A stretch of DNA of 5,872 nt from Elusimicrobiota bacterium (GTDB lineage: Bacteria; Elusimicrobiota; Elusimicrobia; FEN-1173), in assembly GCA_016207625.1 (NCBI GenBank), contig JACQPF010000275.1:1-5872 (forward strand), written 5' to 3'. The number at the start of each line of letters is the position of its first letter. Positions within the stretch are counted from its first letter, which is position 1. Position numbers and translations under genes: made by a program. Positions 1-5,872 of the stretch are shown here, one piece after another. The notes beneath the pieces are model-generated. The model saw only the letters and a program-made list of their open reading frames with translations. It did no database searches and was not told the origin of the DNA.

Positions 1-240
1 ATTTAATACTGCCAGCGGGTCTTTCCGAGGATTTAAGCGCATCCCCCATGGATTTAATGTGCTTTTGAACGATACCGTGGACATCATCAAAAAAGACCTC
101 CGTTGTTTTTAAAGTTTTCATCCCATTTTCTAGGAATTTTATCTGATTTATCAGTTGGCCTTCTATCGCAATTTTGGGACCGGCTCCCGAATCAAGGCTT
201 CGCAATGTTATTGTTTCTCTCATCCGTCCAGGGACATCAA
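1..240 (-). other. AT-richer end of the coding slice (residues about 1878-1957)
   Basis: GC counted by hand is 45, 37, 37 and 50 percent in the four 60-base rows from base 1, against about 57 percent in rows sampled elsewhere. The frame stays open through it. The encoded residues go from a beta-rich stretch (about 1858-1905) into a Lys/Ile/Phe/Asp-rich helical tail. The shift could mark a module of different origin, relaxed codon choice near a domain border, or local amino acid composition (Lys, Ile, Phe, Asn). Confidence 0.6.
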
Positions 241-3200
241 GGGTAAGGTTGACCGAAAATCCTGCCCCGTTCGTCTCTGGAGAGTAGATGGCCTCCACTT
301 TTGGAGTCTTCAGCTGGTTTTGGAAGTGGGCCTCCATTTTCTTGAAGAAGCCCTTCTCCATTCCCAGGGCCTGCTCCATCTGGCGAACAGACAGGCCGGA
401 CCTTTCACCAAGAGCTTTCAATTGCCGCATCGTCCCGAGGCTAAGATCGCCTCCGTTGGCTTGGAAGACTTTCTGGGACTCGGACAAGTAGCGCCCCTGC
501 GCCGTCCTGGTGAGAGCTCCTGGCTTAAAGGTTTCCTGCTCCAAGACTTGCCGCACCACGTTGATTTGGCGCTCGCTCAGGCCCAAGCTTCTGCCATTTT
601 TCGACACTTCGCTGTATGTCCGGCCCTTTATTTGGTCCACGACATGCCGGGCTACAGAAGCGCCACTCTCTTTACCATATTCCGCTTTGATGGCGTCCCG
701 CACCAGTTCCACATTGATGGCCGTTTTACTTACAGAGTTCATCCGATAAGCCTTGAAAACCGCGCTTCCCATTTCCCACACGGCAAACAGAACCATCGCC
801 GTTTGCAGGGCGCCGGTCACGGGGTCTTTCCGCCAAGCTTCCGGCAGATCCGCCACGAGGTGGTAGACCCCTTTCGCTCCTTCTTCGAAGTTCTCCAATT
901 GCAGGACGAACGGCGCCAGGAATGCCGCAGCCGTATCCCCATAGGTCTTGCTGTAGTAGTCCCGCGTCTTGCTAAGGGATGCCGTCAGCTCATCCGTACT
1001 CTTGGTCAGGCCGGTGAGCTGGCCGAAGAAGACCGCCGGCCCTTCCACGAAGTTGGTGAGGACGAATAGAGCCACCCGCTCATTCCAGGCCGCCTTCTCA
1101 CGGTTGGTTGAGAGGCCGGAGATTTCTCCGAATTCATGCTTCGCTTTCAGCAGCGTGCCTTCCAGGGCGTCCCCGGCCCGGCCCGTGTTCCGCACGAAGC
1201 CTTCATCCACCGAGTTCAGGAACTTTTCGCCCACGCCCAGCTTGGATGAGACCCATTTCGCCGCGCTCATGACCCCGTGACCGCCCACGCCGCCGAGGGC
1301 CACAGCAAACCGTCCCACCGCCGCGCCACTCATCTTGGCGGTCGCATCGAGAGACATGGCCCCCTCATCGCGGATACCCACCACGTCCGGATTAAGAACA
1401 CCCATAATTCCTTTGTCGGCATGCACGAACCGCAAAGGCCCATCTGTGCGCGCCTTGAACTCGGCCCCGTCGCTGACGCGAGTCAGACTTTGATTTCCGG
1501 CCGCTTCCTCTTGCGTAAAACCCACTTCACCGGGAGAGAGATAATTGCCCTTCTGGTCCTGGTAGACCTCGCCCTGTGTCTTGCCTTGTCCGATAAACGC
1601 TTTCATTTCCTTGGCGTTCAGGTCCACCACATAGGTGTCCCGGCCCAGAGTGGTAGAGGAAAGTTCTCCGGTCTTGTTATCCAGCTTCCAGCTGAGGGAC
1701 ACACCGCCTTTATCCAGGGCGGAAATACCGTCGGTTCCCGCCTTGATCAGGAGGACAGGGGTTGTGAAATCACGGCCCTTTTCGTCCTTTACCGCGCCAT
1801 AGACCGCGATGTTGTCCTGTTTGTCGCGGGAGTAGGCCCCCGCCGGCACCGTGAGGCCGTCTTTCTCGGAGAGGGTGAACCGTCCCGTGGAGGTCTTGCT
1901 TTGGCTCCAGGTCACACTGCCCATGGGGAGTTCCACTCCCCGCGCCAGGGCAAAATCGGACTTACCGGCAAAGGGCGTGAGGACGCTGGACTCCATGTGG
2001 ACCTGTCCGTTGAGAACCGCGCGGCCCGTGGAGGCATTGTAGGATTCCACCGTGAAGCTGTTCTGGATCCCATCCGAGAGCTTGGCCGCTGTGCCTGTTC
2101 CTTTGCCCTCACCTGTCAATTTGTAGTCAAACGTGCCGTTCAGATCGCCCGTGGCCACCAGAGTGTTGTCTTGGAAGCGCAGAGTCAGGGTTCCACTGGC
2201 CTCCGTTGTTTTACCGGCGTTGGTCAGCGTCACGGCGGCTTGGTAAGTTCCGGACTGGTCGAGCCGCGCCCGGTTGCCATCCATGATCACTGGAATGGAC
2301 AGGCCGCCTTGAAGGGTGAGGGTTTGCTTGTCGGCGGCGGCCATCCGGTCGATTTTGGCGACGTATTGGCCGGGGCCTTTTTCCTCCAATGCCAGTTGAG
2401 CCGGGAGGCCGCCCACCGTGGTTTGATTGAGGAATAGGCCGTTTTTATTCTCATAGACCGTGCCGTCACCCAGGAGGACGCCTTGGTCCGTGACCTGAAC
2501 TTCGCCCCGATGGACCGTGATTCCAAAGGCGGCAAAATTCACCTTTCCATCGACTTCAAGTTTTGTGCCCTTGCCGAAGAGCGGACTGAATGAGGCCATT
2601 CTTTGCTCGGCTTTGCCGGTGTCCGCGTCCATCACTGGTTGGGTATGGATTTCCAGGCCGACGGTCCCTTGGGAGAAGACCCACTCATTCCCCTCTTGCC
2701 GCACATGGGCGGTGGTGGCGGCCGTGGGGAGTGGGGTGACCTGGTCTGCTGGGGTGGGGTCGGTGCCCTCCAGGGCCGCATCGGGCATTTTCACTCGAAG
2801 AGTTTCTTCTCCCTCTAATTTCACTTGGCCCACCAGCCGCCAACCGCCTGTTTCTTTGTCGGGTGTAATACCCGTCACTAGGAACTTGCGTTCCGCGCCG
2901 TCCAGCATGACCGTCGTTTCCACGGGCGTTTTAAGAGCCCCTGTACCGTCCAGTTCAATCCGAATGCCGAGACCCTCAAAGACAGGTGGACTCATGGTTT
3001 CCGACAATTTGGGGGCGGACGGCGTCAATGCCGCTGTCGGTTCACCATCGAAATTCAAATATTGGATCGGCGCATCACTGATCCCAGCCCAAGCCACTTG
3101 GACGGCATGCCCCACATCCTTCACCGCTTCGCCGGGGTTTTGCAGGTAATTCCAAATTTTGGCCATGACTTGGGTCTTTTCATCCTGCGGTAGAGCGGAT

Positions 3201-5872
3201 CGGAACCCGCCGCCCAGACCCGGCAGACCGGGTATGGCCTTAAAAATGCCGCCGGCAGGAATATTCTCCTGGATGGATGGGACAGGCGCTGCAGGAGTCT
3301 GGTCCGGCGCTGATTCGCTGGAGGGCACCAATTTCTTCAATGGGCCGGGGGCGAAGTTCCTCATCATACCCATGGTGCCGTTTAGGATTGGGTTTGCGCC
3401 GCCGCTGCCGATCACTTGAGTCTGTTTTGTCAGAAGGTCCTGGATCTCGGTGTCGTTGATGGAGATGGGATCGCCTTGGATCACGGCTTGGTCTTTGTCC
3501 ATCGTATAGACCACGCCTTCCCAAGAGTCTCCCTTCTTCTGGAGGATGATGTCGCTCCCCTCCGGCAAGTCTCCGTTGTATTTGCCCAGTTGGCGAATGG
3601 CGTTACCCATGGGACCGCTGGCGTCGGTGGACATATACCGCTCGCCCGTCGGCTTGAGATTGTCGCCCAGGACATCGCCCAGGAAGACGGTGCTTTCGCC
3701 GTCCGTACGGACATCTTGGAGATGCAAAGTCTTTTCCTGGCCGAGGCCGGGGATGCCCTGCGGGGCTTTGAGCAGCATCCGTTTGCTGTCGCCGCTTTCC
3801 TCGAGCGTGAAGCCGCGCTCAATGGCGGCGCCTTTGGCCAGTTCCTGTCGGAAACGATTTTGAAGGGCGATGACGGTGCGACTTTTTTCAGCTTCCACGT
3901 TTTTCCCGATTTGGGGGAGGGTATGGTACAGAGAACTTTTTTGTTTGTCGTTCAGCGAACTGAAGGTGCGGACTTGGGTGCCCTGGGGCAATCCCTGAGC
4001 GTTAGCGAGGGCTTGTTTGTCCGCGTCGTTGAAGACCGTCACTTGCATCGTATCCCGGCCGTCATTGTCCTTGACGAAATTCACTGTCATGCGGGCATTG
4101 CCGGTCTTCTCATCGAAAACCACGCCCTTGGTCAGGTTGTTGGCCAGATCGGTCTCGCTGTAGACCAGGAGCTTGCCGGCCAAAGCACCATTTTGGAGCA
4201 GGGCTTGCATGGCCTTGCCTAATGATTGAGTGGCCGGGTTTTTCATCAATTGAGCCACGGCCTCGCGGACGTTCAAGGTGTCGATCTTGAATTTGCCGGA
4301 CACATCGCCGTACTTTTCTCCGGATTTATTTGTCCTTGTAAAGATGCGGCCCCCTGTGCCGTCTTTGTCTATGACATGCAGAACATAGCCGGTGACTTTG
4401 CCATCGTCGTTGCGTTGGGCGCCTTCCCAGGCCACCACGCCGTCTTTGCCAAGATAAGTGCGGGAGAGCACGACCTTTTGGCCGTTCTCCATGACGAACT
4501 CTTCGCGGACTTGTTCGGTCCGGCCTTTCATATCCTCAATGGCCTGCCAAGCCGCCGAGCCTTTCTTGGACTCGTCCGTTTGGACTTGGTTCAAGAAGGA
4601 CTGCACTTCCTTGGCCCCCGCCAATTGCTGGAAGCTGACGTTCTCAAAGTCGCGCTTGATTTGGCCGTGTGCCCGGGTCACGTGGCCGGTATTTTTGTCG
4701 TAATCGAAGCTGTAGGCGGTGACCGTGACACTTCCCGTGGCGTCCTTGGTGAAGGTGCCGACGATGCCTTCTTTTTCGTTAATGGCCAAGCCGATGATTT
4801 GATCGTTTTTGTCCTTAATGCCTATGACATAATCCACCTGCTTGCCCTGTTGGCTCAGGAAAGCCAAGCCGGCTTTCAGAACGTCTTCCCCGCCCAAGAA
4901 ATCCGTGAGCTCCTTTTGGCTGACGAGTTTCAAGCCCTCCTGGAGAATGATCTTCTCCGCCGCGGCCTGTTTCAGGTGGTCGGCTTCCCGGGCTTTCTCC
5001 TGGAATCCCCGAATGAACTGGCTTTCTTTTTCATCGGTCCGGATTTGTTTGCCGGTGATATCAACATCCTTTGTGTTATTTGTGAGGGAATAAAAGGATT
5101 TTCGTTCGTCGGCCGCCCGATCCGCCGCGGTGGGGGTGAGGGAAAGCTTGGAAGAGGTAAGGCTCCCGGACGTCGCCCCCAGGCCGAACAGCGAACCGAA
5201 GAATGCCCCAGTCCCTTTTATTTCCCCCCAAAGTGCCGAACCGGTGGACGCCAAGGACTTGCCGTTGAACGTCACCACCGCCGTTGCAAGACCCGTTAAA
5301 GATGACATGGATCCCAGCAGGTTCCCCAGATACACTTGGTTAAGCCGGGTCTTTTCGTTGACTTCGCTGATAGCCGCTTCCGCGCGGTTGGCACCGGCGC
5401 TGGTGCCGATGCTCACTTTCTGGCCCGCTTTTTCGCCGGAGACCCGCAGGATGGCAGAGTTGAAGTTGTCTTTAAATCCGATATTAAAGAGATCCACTTT
5501 GTTTAAAATCTTAATCGTCACTGATTTTCCATTGCGGTCGAGCCCTTGTCTTTCCCCCCCTTGGCCGGCGCCCATCGCTTTGGTCGCCAGTCCCACGACG
5601 ATCTGCGCAGCCAAGGCCGCGACGGCCTGTCCGCTGGCCTTGTCGAAGTTGTTCACGATGATCCGTGCCACCACCTCGGCCACGAGCGCCCCTTTGATGG
5701 CCTCTAAAATGCCGGATACGATGTCCTTGGTTTCTTCTAGCACGGGTGTGGAGCCCTCCCCCGCCCCCGCCACCAGGCTTGCCCCGGCGGACAGCGCTCC
5801 GACGGTTAAGAGTTGTTTGCCTTTCAAGCCTTCTTCGGAGGCCGCGGCGGTGTTGAGGCCCGCGATAATGGC
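1..5872 (-). CDS. Internal fragment of a giant, cysteine-free, modular protein of unknown function (both ends open)
   Basis: Codons run from base 5872 down to base 2 in one frame: 1957 residues with no stop and no frame change, so start and stop both lie outside. The start codon cannot be assigned; internal ATGs, such as the one for residue 189, have no convincing ribosome binding site. The order of regions is: hydrophobic Ala/Gly-rich helices (18-106, 181-236), charged helices (278-345), beta-rich block 1 (338-830), Pro/Gly linker (840-897), beta-rich block 2 (958-1500), hydrophobic helices (1506-1710), helix-turn-helix-like pair (1744-1850), mixed tail (1858-1957). No cysteine occurs. Asp/Asn-x-x-Thr-Gly turns recur across both beta blocks. 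I recognise no catalytic motif and no named family, so the function is unknown. An exported or surface role in an uncultivated bacterium such as Omnitrophota is inference from size, absence of cysteine and repetition. The reading frame itself is nearly certain. Confidence 0.95.
323..643 (-). other. Protein region: two helix-turn-helix-like copies (residues 1744-1850)
   Basis: The sequence Gly-Leu-Ser-x-Arg-Gln-(Ile/Met) appears at 1764-1770 and again at 1826-1832, 62 residues apart, each inside a helical, basic segment. The second copy reads like the core of an XRE-type helix-turn-helix: Leu-x-x-Leu, then Ser-Gly-Leu-Ser, then Ala-Leu-Gly-Met, then Phe-x-Lys-x-Glu. Spacing is close to that family, but key positions are only partly matched. 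In a giant, probably exported protein this may be a structural helical bundle instead of a DNA-binding domain. The call is the resemblance and the internal duplication, not a function. Confidence 0.4.
743..1357 (-). other. Protein region: hydrophobic, helix-rich segment (residues 1506-1710)
   Basis: Several hydrophobic helical stretches are separated by polar, charged linkers: about 1515-1537 (Ala/Gly/Val-rich), 1600-1625 (Phe, Val, Leu, Gly), 1646-1657 (Ala, Phe, Leu, Val) and 1687-1709 (Ala, Met, Leu, Phe, Val, Trp). They are 12-25 residues long and could be membrane-inserting or buried helices. In composition the region resembles the N-proximal helical part at 18-236, so the slice is bracketed by two helical, hydrophobic zones around a beta-rich core. 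Such helical stretches also precede toxin domains in some polymorphic toxins, but no toxin or pre-toxin motif is recognised here. Confidence 0.5.
1373..3001 (-). other. Protein region: beta-rich block 2 (residues 958-1500)
   Basis: This is a long run of predicted beta strands, dominated by Thr, Val, Gly, Asp, Asn and Lys, with short turns. Asp/Asn-x-x-Thr-Gly turns occur at about 1005-1009, 1082-1086, 1279-1283 and 1398-1402. Gly-Arg-Asp followed by Thr or Phe occurs at 1366-1369 and 1410-1413, and also in block 1 at 605-608, which hints that the two blocks share an ancestral unit. Composition resembles stacked beta-sandwich or beta-solenoid regions of large secreted proteins. No catalytic motif is seen. 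Fold and ligand are unknown. Confidence 0.5.
3182..3355 (-). other. Protein region: Pro/Gly-rich interdomain linker (residues 840-897)
   Basis: About 58 residues are rich in Pro, Ala, Gly and Ser, including Thr-Pro-Ala-Ala-Pro-Val-Pro and a Pro-Gly-Leu-Pro-Gly-Leu-Gly-Gly-Gly run at 881-889. Such composition is typical of a disordered, flexible connector. It sits between the first and second beta-rich blocks and so marks a domain boundary. A shorter Pro/Thr-rich connector follows at 1036-1055 (bases 2708-2767), and a third Pro-rich stretch at about 944-963. Confidence 0.65.
3383..4861 (-). other. Protein region: beta-rich block 1 with D-x-x-T-G turns (residues 338-830)
   Basis: Alternating hydrophobic and polar residues separated by tight Asp/Asn/Gly turns suggest successive beta hairpins. 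Turns with an Asp/Asn-x-x-Thr-Gly or similar signature lie at about 377-380, 392-396, 489-495, 587-591 and 737-743. Two strands carry Trp-Glu-Gly followed by Asp-Lys-Asp (482-504 and 784-794). Helical insertions interrupt the strands at about 408-455, 535-562 and 640-690. The units are too diverged to be tandem DNA repeats. A single turn at 391-396 resembles an RHS YD unit, but there is no YD array. The fold is unassigned; a repetitive beta structure of an exported protein is the most economical reading. Confidence 0.5.
4838..5041 (-). other. Protein region: charged helical stretch (residues 278-345)
   Basis: The residues are dense in Lys, Glu, Gln, Ala and Leu with no proline, and hydrophobic residues recur every three or four positions, as in an amphipathic helix or short coiled coil. 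It separates the hydrophobic N-proximal part from the first beta-rich block and may act as a stalk or spacer. This is a composition-based call; no family is recognised. Confidence 0.4.
5555..5821 (-). other. Protein region: Ala/Gly/Val-rich hydrophobic helical segments (residues 18-106)
   Basis: Two stretches rich in Ala, Val, Leu, Ile and Gly (about residues 18-37 and 58-96) flank a more polar connector containing Glu-Glu-Thr-Lys. The second stretch has short charged breaks (Glu66, Arg70, Asp77, Lys78), so it reads more like amphipathic or membrane-associated helices than a clean transmembrane span. It ends in a Gly-rich turn at 101-106. A further weakly hydrophobic pair lies at about 181-201 and 218-236. 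Because the true N-terminus is off the window, this cannot be a signal peptide judged by position. It may be membrane-active or simply a packed helical bundle; the sequence alone does not decide. Confidence 0.5.

Noticed and set aside
155..1069. Plus-strand frame of 304 codons as a gene
   Set aside because: It is the exact in-register complement of the giant minus-strand frame, has no ribosome binding site that I can see, and its Arg/His/Pro-rich product has no recognisable family.
743..1357. Polymorphic toxin pre-toxin region
   Set aside because: Hydrophobic helices and an Asp-Pro-Val-Thr-Gly at 1683-1687 are suggestive, but no defined pre-toxin or toxin motif is present and the protein continues well beyond.
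1277..2437. Plus-strand frame of 386 codons as a gene
   Set aside because: It is an in-register antisense shadow. Its stop is the complement of the CTA codon for residue 1146 of the minus-strand protein, and the product resembles no family.
3182..3355. Collagen-like repeat, from the Pro-Gly-Leu-Pro-Gly-Leu-Gly run
   Set aside because: Only two or three short units occur, not a Gly-x-y array; a flexible linker explains them.
1912..3822. Short minus-strand frames at 1912-2112, 2287-2535, 3240-3524 and 3481-3822
   Set aside because: They overlap the giant frame in other phases and have Arg/Ser/Pro-rich products typical of out-of-frame translation.
4684..4704. RHS/YD-repeat protein, from one Tyr-Asp-x-x-Thr-Gly unit near residue 391
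   Set aside because: Only one YD-like unit is present; RHS proteins carry long tandem arrays, and no RHS core signature appears.
3416..5299. Two adjacent plus-strand frames (3416-4222 and 4226-5299) as a two-gene operon
   Set aside because: They look like neighbours only because one antisense frame is broken by the TTA codon of residue 551. Both are complements of the giant frame, which is continuous through the same region.
5288..5308. Start of a separate gene at the ATG of residue 189
   Set aside because: The same frame is open for 188 codons upstream to the edge, there is no stop between, and the bases before the ATG are only a weak ribosome binding site match.

Overview
The window holds one thing: an internal slice of a very large protein-coding gene on the minus strand. 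Reading from base 5872 down to base 2 in a single frame gives 1957 consecutive codons with no stop, and the frame runs off both edges. Neither the start codon, the stop codon, a ribosome binding site, a promoter nor a terminator lies in the window. I translated the frame line by line and found the same phase at both edges and everywhere between, so there is no frameshift. No tRNA, rRNA, CRISPR array, insertion sequence or intergenic gap is visible.

The protein slice is modular. In N-to-C order, using window residue numbers: (1) Ala/Gly/Val-rich hydrophobic helical stretches at about 18-106 and 181-236; (2) a charged helical stretch at about 278-345; (3) a first beta-rich block at about 338-830 with recurring Asp/Asn-x-x-Thr-Gly turns; (4) a Pro/Gly-rich linker at about 840-897; (5) a second, longer beta-rich block at about 958-1500, split by a Pro/Thr linker near 1036-1055; (6) a second hydrophobic helical region at about 1506-1710; (7) a helical region at about 1744-1850 with two helix-turn-helix-like copies; (8) a short beta-rich then helical tail up to the edge at 1957, where the DNA becomes clearly AT-richer. 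The whole translated slice contains no cysteine.

I do not recognise a named family. Giant size, absence of cysteine, beta-hairpin repetition and Pro-rich linkers are what large exported or surface proteins look like, but that is inference. Sampled GC is about 57 percent. Giant proteins of this general type are reported in Candidatus Omnitrophota and a few other bacterial phyla (Elusimicrobiota and Planctomycetota are alternatives), so an uncultivated bacterium of that sort is my best, low-confidence, guess at the source.

Long open frames on the plus strand (155-1069, 1277-2437, 3416-4222, 4226-5299) are mirror images of the real gene. Their codons are exactly complementary to the minus-strand codons, and they stay open because the gene rarely uses TTA, CTA and TCA. 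They should not be annotated as genes.
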